Assembly: GCA_947090365.1 (NCBI GenBank)
Contig: CAMUNT010000004.1
Span: 1 to 44,659 of the forward strand
Direction of reading: 5' to 3'
DNA length: 44,659 nucleotides
Source of the DNA: an uncultured Clostridia bacterium
GTDB taxonomy: Bacteria > Bacillota > Clostridia > Christensenellales > Borkfalkiaceae
Shown: in pieces, positions 23,521 through 32,886 of the stretch
Layout of the letters: each line of letters opens with the position of its first letter
Position numbering within the stretch: position 1 is the stretch's first letter
The notes under the pieces: model-generated
Told to the model about the DNA's origin: nothing
Databases searched by the model: none
The model's input: only the letters and a program-made list of their open reading frames with translations
Position numbers and translations under genes: made by a program

Positions 23521-23604
23521 ATGTTCAGAAATTTTGTTTGTACGGCTATTTTTGCAATATTTATAAATAATAATTTCAGGAATAAAAATAAAACTGGAGG
23601 ATAG
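23521..23604 (+). CDS. Possible 27-residue upstream ORF (leader peptide)
   Basis: ATG at 23521 opens 27 codons ending in TAG at 23602-23604. The start lies 4 nt after the -10 box. The stop overlaps the GGAGGA ribosome-binding site of the lipoprotein gene and is one base before its ATG. The peptide begins with a short hydrophobic stretch (FVCTAIFAIFI) and then turns Asn/Lys-rich. The layout would suit translational coupling, but the frame may be open by chance. Confidence 0.35.
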   Translation: MFRNFVCTAIFAIFINNNFRNKNKTGG

Positions 23605-23605
23605 A

Positions 23606-25066
23606 ATGAAGAAATTCAAACGCGTTATTCCTTTTCTTCTTGCGATGATTACGGCCCTTGCAATTACTTTGGCCGGCTGTAACTCGTGCAATAATGGCAA
23701 TAACGATGACGGCGGTGAAAAAGCGGTTTTACAGTCGATAAGCGTTGACGCGTCAAATGCAAAAACCGATTATTTTATCGGCGAACAGTTCACTGCGCAG
23801 GGACTTACCGTAACTGCGGTTTTAACTAATCCCGATAAAACGGTTGCCTTGTCGGAAGATGATTACACCGTTGACAGCTCGGCTTTCAACAGCAGCGAAG
23901 CAGGCGTTTACGCTATCGGAATAAGTTATACTTTCGACGGAGTAACCAAAAACGGAGCATATAACGTTACGGTAAAAGCACGTCCCGAATTCGAAGGACT
24001 CGAAGTAAAACTTGCGGAAGGAACGGAGGATACTTTCAATCTTTCGGCTGAAACGAAGAAAGTGGAAATCGACACTACGAAAATAGTAGTTAAAGAAGTA
24101 AACGACGACGGCTCGGTAGGAAACGAAATTACAGATTATACCGCTAAGCTTTTCAGAGGTAAGGAAGAAATCCCTTTAACCGACGGTAAAGCTATGGTTG
24201 GTGCGGGCGCGTATGCGATCTGGGTTGAAAAGATTTCCGACGTAACAAGTTTTAACCGTACGGGCTTCGTTCTCGTTTACGTAAACGACACTATGACGGG
24301 GTTCGAATTTAAGGAAGGTACTTTAAGCCAGCCTGCGGGCGTTGACGTAATTTCTGATACCTGGAAGTTTACGGCAACCTACGTAACGGGCGTAACCAAA
24401 GAAATCGCTTCTGCAAATTGCAGCTTCGATCTCGACACATTTACCGTAGGTAAAAATACAGTAACCGTAACGTATACCGATTACGACGCTAAGGGCACAG
24501 GCGTTACTAAAACAACCGACGTAGAATATACAACCGTCGTACCCCCTCAGGGAACGACACTTAACTATAAGTACGTTTACGGAGCAATCGACGCATCGGG
24601 AATAACTGCGGATAAAACTCCCCTTAAACAGAGCAATCTGAAAGGAGCTAACGCTTTCCTTAAACTGTACGATCCCACAGGTGCGGCTTCCGATTATAAT
24701 TACGCGCAGTACAGAAGTGCTGATCTCGGCGGATCGGACGTTGTGGAAATAAAAGGCGTAGGCTTCTACGTAACCTTCTACGGCACAGGTACGATTACGA
24801 TAGGCTTCAGTTCAAGCGGCGGAAGCAACTCTTCAAGCGTCGGGTTTATGGACGGCACGGGTAGTTATATTGCAACCGCAACGCAGAACGTTAAGACGTA
24901 CACAAAGGCGAATACGTACGTGGTTTCCGGTACGGCTACGACTGAATTGACGTTTACGGTAACAAAGCCGGGTACGTACGCTATCGTCGGTCACGTAGAT
25001 AAAAGCGATAAAAGCTTTAACAAGGCTGCCAGAATTCATTCTATCGTAATGGTAGATAACGTATAA
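23606..25066 (+). CDS. Ig-like domain surface lipoprotein
   Basis: A 486-residue lipoprotein. The signal peptide ends in a lipobox LAGC, so Cys24 would be the lipidated residue. The body is all-beta: two or three bacterial Ig-like domains (about 40-125, 130-225 and 228-305), the first with YFIGEQFTAQGLTVTA-type text common in surface proteins. The C-terminal part (about 315-486) ends in FTVTKPGTYAIVGHVDK and a HSIVMVD strand. This resembles beta-sandwich domains attached to pectate lyases and is probably carbohydrate-binding. It lies 16 bp before a PL9-type lyase and shares its promoter, so a substrate-binding role for plant polysaccharide is the best inference. No enzyme motif is visible. 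Confidence 0.78.
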   Translation: MKKFKRVIPFLLAMITALAITLAGCNSCNNGNNDDGGEKAVLQSISVDASNAKTDYFIGEQFTAQGLTVTAVLTNPDKTVALSEDDYTVDSSAFNSSEAGVYAIGISYTFDGVTKNGAYNVTVKARPEFEGLEVKLAEGTEDTFNLSAETKKVEIDTTKIVVKEVNDDGSVGNEITDYTAKLFRGKEEIPLTDGKAMVGAGAYAIWVEKISDVTSFNRTGFVLVYVNDTMTGFEFKEGTLSQPAGVDVISDTWKFTATYVTGVTKEIASANCSFDLDTFTVGKNTVTVTYTDYDAKGTGVTKTTDVEYTTVVPPQGTTLNYKYVYGAIDASGITADKTPLKQSNLKGANAFLKLYDPTGAASDYNYAQYRSADLGGSDVVEIKGVGFYVTFYGTGTITIGFSSSGGSNSSSVGFMDGTGSYIATATQNVKTYTKANTYVVSGTATTELTFTVTKPGTYAIVGHVDKSDKSFNKAARIHSIVMVDNV

Positions 25067-25082
25067 GAGGGGGTAGACGAAA

Positions 25083-28000
25083 ATGAAAAGATTAAAATCA
25101 GGTAAAAAGATATTTTCTGCAATAGCCGCTCTTGCGATATCGGCTACGGTTGTCGGAGGTGCAGTATCGTTATTTAACGGTAACGATAATACGCCCGTTG
25201 CCGACGGTTCTTCCAAAACAAAGAAAACGGTAGTCATAGATACGGCGCTCGGTCAGACGAGGTCGGCGGTCGGCAACGTCTATTATACGGCGTCTGACGT
25301 CCCCAGCAACAGCGTCAACGCGAAAGGTACGCTTGAAGATCCGTTCAACATTCTCGATATTCTTACAAGCAGTCTCGATACAAAGCTTCAGGCGGGAGAC
25401 ACGCTTTACGTCCTGCCGGGAACTTACAATCTCGAAAACCTTATAAAAATGGAAAGCAAAGACGTTAAGGGTGCGTATAACAAATATATACGTATCGTCA
25501 ACGCCGCGCTTGAAAAGGAAGAAAGCGGTTATGCCGGTACTGAAACGCAGGCGGTTCTCGATTTCAGCGCAATGAAATTCCTTTCTTCTAACCGCGGAGT
25601 CGAAATCGATACCGATTATATTTACTGGTACGGAGTCGATATATGCGGAGCGGGCGACAACGGACTGTATATCGGCGGAAGCTATAACACCGTTGAATAC
25701 AGCGAATTTTACAACAACCGCGATACGGGCTTACAGCTTGGAAGAGCGCAAAATTACTTCAATTCCATTTTTCAGTGGCCGAGCTACAATCTTGTAAAGG
25801 ATTGTACCTCGCACAACAATTACGATAACGAAACGTTCGGCGAAAACGCCGACGGTTTCGCGGCAAAGCTTACGGTAGGCTTCGGCAACGTATTCGACGG
25901 CTGTATCGCATACCGTAACTCCGATGACGGCTGGGACTTATACGCAAAGACCGATTCCGGCAATATCGGTACGGTAATTATGTATAACTGCGTTGCGTTC
26001 GAAAACGGTTATCTCGAATATACGAGGGACGAATGCAATTCATTGTTCCCCACGTACGATAAAACAGCTAAGTATCACGTCAACGAAAACTCGAAAAACG
26101 ATTATATGACCCGCGACGGCGACGGCAACGGCTTCAAACTGGGCGGATCTATAATGGAAGGCGACGTTATACTCTATAACTGCCTTGCCTACGGCAACAG
26201 AATGCACGGCGTAACAGACAACTCCAACCCCGGCTACATCAAGTCGACAATGGTAACGTCGTACAATAACTCTGCAATGGTTGACGATAACGGCTATATC
26301 AGGGGTGTTGAAAATTTCGACGCGCATTCCAATATTGACGTCGCGCGCCAGACGTACAGCTATAACGCACTAAACAGCGTTCTTTCTGTTCGTGATGAAA
26401 ATGCAAAATCGCTTGAACCCGATAACTATCGCGGTACCGTAATGAACAGCTTGCTTGATGCAGGTGAAAGAACCAGTATAATCAAGGGCGTTATGGAAGC
26501 GGACACCAAAGATACACTCGTCGAGCCTTTCACGTCGCAGATATCAAAAATCGACGTGAAGACAATGTTCAAAAAGCTTCCCAACGATTTCACCGACGCA
26601 AACACACTGAAAGGTAACGATGACTCGATGGTCATAGAAAACGGTAAAATCGTTTCGTTAAAGGATACCAGAGTTCATCTTAAATACCGTAACGCAGACC
26701 ACTCTGTCAATATGGGCGACGTTATGGCAAAGACGGCGGAGGGAGAAGCGCTTATCAAAGAGTTGTTAGGCGACGCTTCCGCGGGGTCCGAGCTGAATCT
26801 TACAAGCTGGGAAGATTATACTCACTTCTATCTGAACGATATAACCGACGGAACGTTGGCTTCCGAAGATATGGCAATGGTAATGCGTGCAAGCGACGCG
26901 TTAACCATTACCTGTGAAGAAGACGCGGTTTACCAGGATTTCCAAGTTCCTTCCAAAATGCTTAACGTCGATATAGAATGGACGGTAGATAATTCCGAGT
27001 ACGCCACTGTTAAAGACGGCGCCGACGAAATTATTGTAGATAAGGGATCGGGCGCGGAGTACGTGCTTATCGAAATTCAGCGTGATGCTGACGAGGATAA
27101 GCAGATAACGCTTACCGCAACCATTACTAAGGGTGACGCGGCCGTTACGAAGGATTTCGTGCTGACTCTTAAAAAGGGCTCTGCTTCGGTAGGTAAAATT
27201 TACGTTAAGGCGGCAGACGGAAGCATCGTAAACGACAACGGCATCGTAAATGCCGACGGAAAAGCTATCGTCGATATGTATAAGCCGTTCGTCGAACCCG
27301 AAGTAATGGTAAACAACGGACTTTATCCCGACAGCGAAAAGCTGTTAGATAAGTCTGCATACGACGTTACGACGACTTATATGTATCAGCTTAACGCCAA
27401 TACCCACCCTGTTGAAATCAAACAGTTTACTCCTTCGGTTGCCGGCGTATACACCGTAATCCACAGCGTTTCGCTTAAAGGTTCAACGGACGCAAGCACA
27501 ATGTCTTATAAGATATACGTTGCAAGTATGATGGGAGACGTTGACTTCAAGGGCGAATCGGTAGTTAAGGCTAACCGTACCGGTTTTGCAATTACGGGCG
27601 AGCCCAGCAGTGCAACGGGTATACTTTACGCAGTTTCTTCTGCTACCGAGCTTACCGATCTTACTGCGGAAAATATCAAGTCGTATTCGGGCGTAAAAGC
27701 CGAAAAGTTCAGAGATACGGCAATCAGCTTCAACTTTGAAAACGCAAATAATTCTTCGTATCACGTATACTACGCACTCGGAAATGCAGGCGGGGAAATT
27801 ACTTCCCGGCTGTATAAAGCAAAGATTAACAGAATTAATATCACAAAAGAAGACCAGTTTATATCTATTGCCGCAGGCAATCTTTTAGGTAGTGAAGTTC
27901 CGTCACAGACGATTTACGCGCTTACCAAAGACCTTAATTTCAGCGGTAAGAAGTTCACGTCAAGCTCTAACGGCTTCGAAGGGGTATTCAACGGTTGCGG

Positions 28001-28919
28001 ACATACGCTTTCGAATATGTCAACTACCAACTTAGGCTTCTTCTATAAGGTTACGGGCGGAACGATTATGAACGTCAAGATTGACAATATGTCAATCAAC
28101 GGCAGTGCAGATAAGGTCGGCCTCGTGTCCGAATGCTCGGGTGGCGATTTCTATAATATCGCATTCACTAACGTAAATATTAACAGCTCTAATGCCCGCG
28201 TTGCGGCGCTTATCGGCCACGTCGGCGACAAGAGCCATTCCGGCGGAGATATAACGATTTCGCAGGTATCTATCGTAAACGACGCAAGCCACAAGATTTC
28301 CGGATCTCAGCGCGTCGGCGGACTGATAGGTTATGTTCAGGTATACGAGCACACCATTAGTATAGATAACTGCTATGTCCGTACAGACATAGAGGCCGCT
28401 TCGGTAGGCGAAGGCGCCGGTATGGTGGCCGCTTGGGAAGATAAGGAAGGCGATAAGCTGATTATCACGCAGTGCTATTATGCGGGCCGTCTGGAAACAG
28501 GCACTTCTCCCGGTTCGTCAAGACTCGGCGGTATGCTCGGTTATCATAAAGGCGGTGTAGGCGTACTTGAAATTTCAAGATGTATATCTCTTGCAACTTT
28601 CTATATTGCAGGTGAAGAAAAAGACGTTGCGTTAAAGAACGCGTCGCCTATAATCGGTAACTTCTCCTCAAGCGCACGAACGGTAGTCTCGGTAAAGAAC
28701 TGTATCGGTCTTTTGGAAGAGTACAATTCCGACTACGACGTAGAAGTGTTCACCGAAGACAACCTCAAAAATCATCCGCTATATCTCGAAGATGAGTACG
28801 GTGAATATCTTGCTCTCGATACCGTAACGCGTTGGACTATCGTAAGGGCTGACGAAGGCTCGGACGACCGTTACAAGGCTCCTTACCTGACGCTCAACTT
28901 CTTGGGTGACTGGGACTGA
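25083..28919 (+). CDS. Secreted pectate lyase, polysaccharide lyase family 9 type
   Basis: A 1278-residue exported protein with an N-terminal signal helix (about 10-32). Residues about 60-450 are a right-handed parallel beta-helix with the PL9 signature: Asp257 in NADGFAAK, and Asp281, Asp282 and Asp285 in NSDDGWD. This is the same spacing as the calcium-binding aspartates 209, 233, 234 and 237 of Dickeya Pel9A as I recall it. Lys352 in NGFKLGG is the likely catalytic base. It should cleave polygalacturonate by beta-elimination. Beyond lie Ig-like or linker segments (about 590-830) and a C-terminal beta-helix-like part (about 930-1240) with GLUG-type repeats such as VGLVSECSGG and VGGLIGYV. 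No sortase signal is seen at the C-terminus (FLGDWD). The Shine-Dalgarno sequence GAGGGGG precedes the ATG. Confidence 0.86.
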   Translation: MKRLKSGKKIFSAIAALAISATVVGGAVSLFNGNDNTPVADGSSKTKKTVVIDTALGQTRSAVGNVYYTASDVPSNSVNAKGTLEDPFNILDILTSSLDTKLQAGDTLYVLPGTYNLENLIKMESKDVKGAYNKYIRIVNAALEKEESGYAGTETQAVLDFSAMKFLSSNRGVEIDTDYIYWYGVDICGAGDNGLYIGGSYNTVEYSEFYNNRDTGLQLGRAQNYFNSIFQWPSYNLVKDCTSHNNYDNETFGENADGFAAKLTVGFGNVFDGCIAYRNSDDGWDLYAKTDSGNIGTVIMYNCVAFENGYLEYTRDECNSLFPTYDKTAKYHVNENSKNDYMTRDGDGNGFKLGGSIMEGDVILYNCLAYGNRMHGVTDNSNPGYIKSTMVTSYNNSAMVDDNGYIRGVENFDAHSNIDVARQTYSYNALNSVLSVRDENAKSLEPDNYRGTVMNSLLDAGERTSIIKGVMEADTKDTLVEPFTSQISKIDVKTMFKKLPNDFTDANTLKGNDDSMVIENGKIVSLKDTRVHLKYRNADHSVNMGDVMAKTAEGEALIKELLGDASAGSELNLTSWEDYTHFYLNDITDGTLASEDMAMVMRASDALTITCEEDAVYQDFQVPSKMLNVDIEWTVDNSEYATVKDGADEIIVDKGSGAEYVLIEIQRDADEDKQITLTATITKGDAAVTKDFVLTLKKGSASVGKIYVKAADGSIVNDNGIVNADGKAIVDMYKPFVEPEVMVNNGLYPDSEKLLDKSAYDVTTTYMYQLNANTHPVEIKQFTPSVAGVYTVIHSVSLKGSTDASTMSYKIYVASMMGDVDFKGESVVKANRTGFAITGEPSSATGILYAVSSATELTDLTAENIKSYSGVKAEKFRDTAISFNFENANNSSYHVYYALGNAGGEITSRLYKAKINRINITKEDQFISIAAGNLLGSEVPSQTIYALTKDLNFSGKKFTSSSNGFEGVFNGCGHTLSNMSTTNLGFFYKVTGGTIMNVKIDNMSINGSADKVGLVSECSGGDFYNIAFTNVNINSSNARVAALIGHVGDKSHSGGDITISQVSIVNDASHKISGSQRVGGLIGYVQVYEHTISIDNCYVRTDIEAASVGEGAGMVAAWEDKEGDKLIITQCYYAGRLETGTSPGSSRLGGMLGYHKGGVGVLEISRCISLATFYIAGEEKDVALKNASPIIGNFSSSARTVVSVKNCIGLLEEYNSDYDVEVFTEDNLKNHPLYLEDEYGEYLALDTVTRWTIVRADEGSDDRYKAPYLTLNFLGDWD

Positions 28920-28937
28920 TAATTATTATCAAACGAT

Positions 28938-28975
28938 AAAGGGCGCGCCCGCAATAAGCCGGCGCGCCTTAATTT
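28938..28975 (+). terminator. Terminator after the pectate lyase gene
   Basis: GGCGCGCC at 28942-28949 pairs with GGCGCGCC at 28961-28968, flanked by A's on the left and TTAATTT on the right. Confidence 0.75.
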
Positions 28976-28994
28976 ATGTAATTCTGAATAGAAA

Positions 28995-29023
28995 TACGGC
29001 GAACTCCTTCGGAGTTCGCCGTA
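28995..29023 (-). terminator. Terminator of the pyruvate:ferredoxin oxidoreductase gene
   Basis: A 13-bp perfect stem (28995-29007 / 29011-29023) with a 3-nt loop, followed on the minus strand by TTTCTATTC. It lies 14 bp past the stop of the minus-strand gene. Confidence 0.85.
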
Positions 29024-29036
29024 ACTGTTGATTTGA

Positions 29037-32000
29037 TTATTTATTATCCGAAAGCTTTTTATAGGTTTCGAATCTTTCTTTTGCAGATTCCTCGGTTCTC
29101 TTGAACAGCTCGTTTGCGACCTCTGCGCCCTGAGTCTTAACAAGGGAAGCGTATCTCGTTTCGCCTGCAAGGAATGCCTGATAGTCACCCGTAGGCTCTT
29201 TTGAATCGAGCGTGAACTGTTCGCCGTCGGGGTTGTATCTGTACAGCTGCCAGTAACCGCAGTCAACTGCCGCCTTTTCTTCAAGCTGGCTCTTCGTCAT
29301 ATTAATGCCGTGATTGATGCAGGGAGCGTAAGCAATGATAAGTGAAGGTCCGTGGTAAGCTTCGGCTTCCGTCAAAGCTTTTAAAAGCTGTGCGGGGTTG
29401 GAGCCCATTGCAACCTGCGCTACGTAAACGTAACCGTAGGACTTTGCAATCATACCCAAATCCTTTTTCTTTACTCTCTTGCCTGCTGCGGCGAATTTTG
29501 CAACCGCGCCGATATTCGTTGCTTTTGAGGCCTGACCGCCCGTATTGGAATAAACTTCGGTATCGAGTACGAGTACGTTCACGTCTTCACCCGAAGCAAG
29601 CACGTGGTCAAGTCCGCCGTAGCCTATATCGTATGCCCAACCGTCTCCGCCGAATATCCAGATTGATTTTTTAGCAAGACAGTCTTTTGAAGCAAGTATT
29701 TCTTTAACGAGTGCATCGGCTTCACACCCGCAACCGTTACAGCTTTCCAAAGCCTTTACAAGCGCTTCGCTTGCCTTTTTGGAAGGTTCTCTGTCCTCGA
29801 ACGCATCAAGGTAAGCTTTGCAAATTTCTTTGCCTTCGCCGTTCCAAAGCTCTGCAAGCTTTTCTACCTTTGCTTTAACCGCGTTTCTTCTTGCCGTATA
29901 AGCAAGGTTCATACCGTAGCCGAACTCTGCATTGTCTTCGAACAGCGAGTTTGCCCAGGCCGGTCCGCGTCCCTGTTTGTTTGTGGTATAGGGGCAGGTG
30001 GGTGACGAACCGCCGTAAATCGATGAACAGCCCGTTGCGTTTGCAATTATCATATCTTCGCCGAACAGCTGTGTAATAACCTTTACGTAAGGCGTTTCAC
30101 CGCAACCTGCGCACGCGCCCGAGAACTCGAAGAGGGGAGTAGCAAACTGACAACCCTTAACGGTACTTACTTTGAATTTAGAGGTATCTACATCGGGAAG
30201 TTCAACAGTGTATTCCCAGTTTTTGTCTTCGCCTTTATCAAGCGATTCCGCAAGAGGTATCATCTTGATTGCTCCGCCGTCTTTTACAGGGCAGACCGTT
30301 GCGCATACTCCGCAGCCCATACAGTCAAGCGGTGAAACCTGCATCTTGTATTCGTAGCCTGCAAGACCGATTGCGGGCTTTAATGTAAGCGTTTCGGGTT
30401 TTTCTGCGCCGTTGGCAACAAGTGCGGGTCTCAAACAAGCGTGAGGGCACACGAACGAGCAGGTTCCGCACTGAATACATTTGTCCTGAATGATTTCGGG
30501 GACGAGAACCGCAACTCCGCGTTTTTCGTACTTCGTAGTGCCTGTGGGAACGTGTCCGTCGGCGTTGAACTGTGAAGATTTAAGCTTGTCGCCTTCGAGG
30601 TAGAGGATAGGTTTGATAATCTCCTGATAGTAAGCGTTATCCGCGCCCTTAACCATTTCCGCGCCCGACGTTGCTTTTGCCCACGATGCGGGAACGTCGA
30701 TTTTGATAAGATTATCGCCTGCCGCCGCGTCGATAGCGTTATAGTTCATCTGAACCACAGAATCGCCCTTTCTTGCGAAAGATTTCTTCGCCATATATTT
30801 CATATATTCGATTGCTTTGTCGTAGGGCATAATCTGAGGATTTACGCGGAAGAATGCCGACTGTAAAATCGTGTTCGTTCTTCCTCTCAGTCCCAGATCG
30901 GCGGCAATTTTGATTGCGTCGATAACGTAAAGATTAATATGCTTTTTGGCAATATCCTGCTTGACTTTCGCGGGCAGGAAATCGTTAAGCGCTTCAACGG
31001 TGGTAGCGTTTGTATTGATAAGGAACGTACCGCCTTCTTTGATGTCGCTGGTCATATCGTAACGGGTTACGTACGAGGGGTTGGAGCACTGAACGAAGTC
31101 AGCCGAGTCGATAAGGTATTCCGACTGAATAGGCGAATCGCCGAAGCGGAGGTGGGAAACTGTGATACCGCCAGACTTCTTCGAATCGTAGAAGAAATAA
31201 GCCTGTGCGTGTTTGTCGGTGTGGTCGCCGATAATTTTAATCGAGTTTTTGTTTGCGCCTACCGTACCGTCCGAACCTAAGCCGTAGAATTTACAGCTTG
31301 TCGAGCCTGCGGGAGCGGCGTCGAATTTCTCCGAGAAGTTGAGCGAAGAATTGGTAACGTCCTCGTATATACCGATAGTGAAGTGGTTCTTGGGTTTGTC
31401 CTTTTCAAGGTTCTTATAAACCGCAAGCACCATAGAAGGCGTAAATTCTTTCGAGCCTAATCCGTATCTACCGCCTACGACCTTAATATCGGTAACGCCC
31501 TTTTCCAAAAGAGCCGAGCAAACGTCAAGGTATAAGGGTTCGCCCAGCGAGCCGGGCTCCTTTGTTCTGTCAAGCACTGCAATTTTCTTTGCCGTCTTGG
31601 GCAAAGCCTTAACAAATGCGTTGGCAACGAAGGGTCTGTAAAGACGAACCTTTACAAGTCCGTATTTTTTACCCGTTTTATTGAGCTTGTTTATAGATTC
31701 TTCGATTGTTTCGCAACCCGAACCCATTGCAACGATTACATACTCCGCATCCTTTGCGCCTACGTAGTCGAAGAGGTGGTACTTTCTTCCGCATTTTTTA
31801 GATACGACGTCCATCATCTGCTGAACGATAGCGGGAGCGGCTTCGTAATAGCTGTTTGCCGTTTCCCTGTTCTGGAAATAAGTATCTCCGTTCTGTGCCG
31901 TACCTTTCTGTATAGGGTGTTCGGGATTTAGCGAACGCGATTTAAAATCCGCAATATCCTCCGAAAGTCCTACTTCGTCGCATATCGCTCTTATTTCTGC

Positions 32001-32570
32001 GTAGTCGTCAGTCTCGTCCCAAACGTCGATTTTAGCAACCTCGTGCGAGGTTCTGAAACCGTCGAAGAAGTTGATAAACGGAACTTTCGTTTTTAAAGTG
32101 GAAAGGTGGGCAACCAGGCCTAAGTCCATAACCTCCTGAACAGAGCCGTCGCAAATCATTGCAAAGCCCGTCTGGCGGCACGCCATAACGTCTGCGTGGT
32201 CGCCGAAAATATTGAGCGAATGAGCGGCAAGCGCACGTGCGGAAACGTGCATAACCATAGGCATAAGTTCGCCGGATATTTTGTACATATTGGGAATCAT
32301 TAATAAAAGGCCCTGCGATGCGGTGTAGGTGGTGGTTAAAGCGCCTGCGCAAAGCGATCCGTGTACGGCGCCCGCGGCACCGCCTTCCGACTGCATTTCG
32401 GCAATTTTAACCTTCTGCCCCCACATATTCGTTCTGCCGACGGTAGCCCATTCGTCCGCCACTTCAGCCATAGGCGAAGAGGGGGTGATGGGATAAATTG
32501 CGGCAACTTCCGAAAAAGCGTAAGCAACGTGGCTAGCGGCGGTATTGCCGTCAATAGTCAATTTTTTCAT
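29037..32570 (-). CDS. nifJ: Pyruvate:ferredoxin (flavodoxin) oxidoreductase
   Basis: A 1177-residue single-chain enzyme that oxidises pyruvate with CoA to acetyl-CoA and CO2, passing electrons to ferredoxin. It is central to anaerobic energy metabolism. The N-terminal domain has AYPITPSSPMAE (about 19-30). A 2x[4Fe-4S] ferredoxin domain in the middle shows CIQCGTCSFVCPHAC and CMGCGVCATVCP. The thiamine diphosphate domain shows CAGCGETPY and GDGWAYDIGYGG, followed by LDTEVYSNTGGQ, near the C-terminus. The length is normal for the homodimeric type. It is a single-gene unit with a strong sigma-A promoter and its own terminator. The Shine-Dalgarno sequence CGGAGG lies before the ATG on the minus strand. 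Confidence 0.97.
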   Translation of the reverse strand: MKKLTIDGNTAASHVAYAFSEVAAIYPITPSSPMAEVADEWATVGRTNMWGQKVKIAEMQSEGGAAGAVHGSLCAGALTTTYTASQGLLLMIPNMYKISGELMPMVMHVSARALAAHSLNIFGDHADVMACRQTGFAMICDGSVQEVMDLGLVAHLSTLKTKVPFINFFDGFRTSHEVAKIDVWDETDDYAEIRAICDEVGLSEDIADFKSRSLNPEHPIQKGTAQNGDTYFQNRETANSYYEAAPAIVQQMMDVVSKKCGRKYHLFDYVGAKDAEYVIVAMGSGCETIEESINKLNKTGKKYGLVKVRLYRPFVANAFVKALPKTAKKIAVLDRTKEPGSLGEPLYLDVCSALLEKGVTDIKVVGGRYGLGSKEFTPSMVLAVYKNLEKDKPKNHFTIGIYEDVTNSSLNFSEKFDAAPAGSTSCKFYGLGSDGTVGANKNSIKIIGDHTDKHAQAYFFYDSKKSGGITVSHLRFGDSPIQSEYLIDSADFVQCSNPSYVTRYDMTSDIKEGGTFLINTNATTVEALNDFLPAKVKQDIAKKHINLYVIDAIKIAADLGLRGRTNTILQSAFFRVNPQIMPYDKAIEYMKYMAKKSFARKGDSVVQMNYNAIDAAAGDNLIKIDVPASWAKATSGAEMVKGADNAYYQEIIKPILYLEGDKLKSSQFNADGHVPTGTTKYEKRGVAVLVPEIIQDKCIQCGTCSFVCPHACLRPALVANGAEKPETLTLKPAIGLAGYEYKMQVSPLDCMGCGVCATVCPVKDGGAIKMIPLAESLDKGEDKNWEYTVELPDVDTSKFKVSTVKGCQFATPLFEFSGACAGCGETPYVKVITQLFGEDMIIANATGCSSIYGGSSPTCPYTTNKQGRGPAWANSLFEDNAEFGYGMNLAYTARRNAVKAKVEKLAELWNGEGKEICKAYLDAFEDREPSKKASEALVKALESCNGCGCEADALVKEILASKDCLAKKSIWIFGGDGWAYDIGYGGLDHVLASGEDVNVLVLDTEVYSNTGGQASKATNIGAVAKFAAAGKRVKKKDLGMIAKSYGYVYVAQVAMGSNPAQLLKALTEAEAYHGPSLIIAYAPCINHGINMTKSQLEEKAAVDCGYWQLYRYNPDGEQFTLDSKEPTGDYQAFLAGETRYASLVKTQGAEVANELFKRTEESAKERFETYKKLSDNK

Positions 32571-32622
32571 CTGATAACCTCCGATTGTTATTTATAATAA
32601 TATTGCTTATTGCACGCATATA

Positions 32623-32651
32623 ATTATACTTTGAATTATAAAAAAAGTCAA
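32623..32651 (-). promoter_or_regulatory. Promoter of the pyruvate:ferredoxin oxidoreductase gene
   Basis: On the minus strand TTGACT (32646-32651), a 17-bp spacer and TATAAT (32623-32628). The start codon is 52 nt downstream, giving a normal leader with a Shine-Dalgarno sequence. Confidence 0.8.
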
Positions 32652-32851
32652 CGGACAACGCGTCGTTTTGCCGTTAAAATTGAATAAAGCATAATTATTT
32701 TTTATCCGCTTTTTTCTCAACTTTAAAATCTGCGCAAAGATTGTATTATTTTATCGAGCTATATACACCTCGCCTTTGAGGGCTTTTATTAAGCCTTTTG
32801 AACTTAGTATGAAAATTTGTTAAAAAAATCCAAAAAAATCGCGTGACTTTA

Positions 32852-32880
32852 TTGTTAAAATCAATTTTTAATGGTATAAT
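32852..32880 (+). promoter_or_regulatory. Promoter of the ECF operon (leaderless geometry)
   Basis: TTGTTA (32852-32857), a 17-bp spacer and TATAAT (32875-32880), then 6 nt to the ATG at 32887. There is no Shine-Dalgarno sequence. Confidence 0.78.
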
Positions 32881-32886
32881 TTTTTT

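Noticed and set aside
32652..32851. Riboswitch ahead of the ECF operon
   Set aside because: ECF genes are often riboswitch-controlled, but the promoter lies immediately before the ATG, so there is no leader RNA to hold one. I saw nothing like a known aptamer in the gap.
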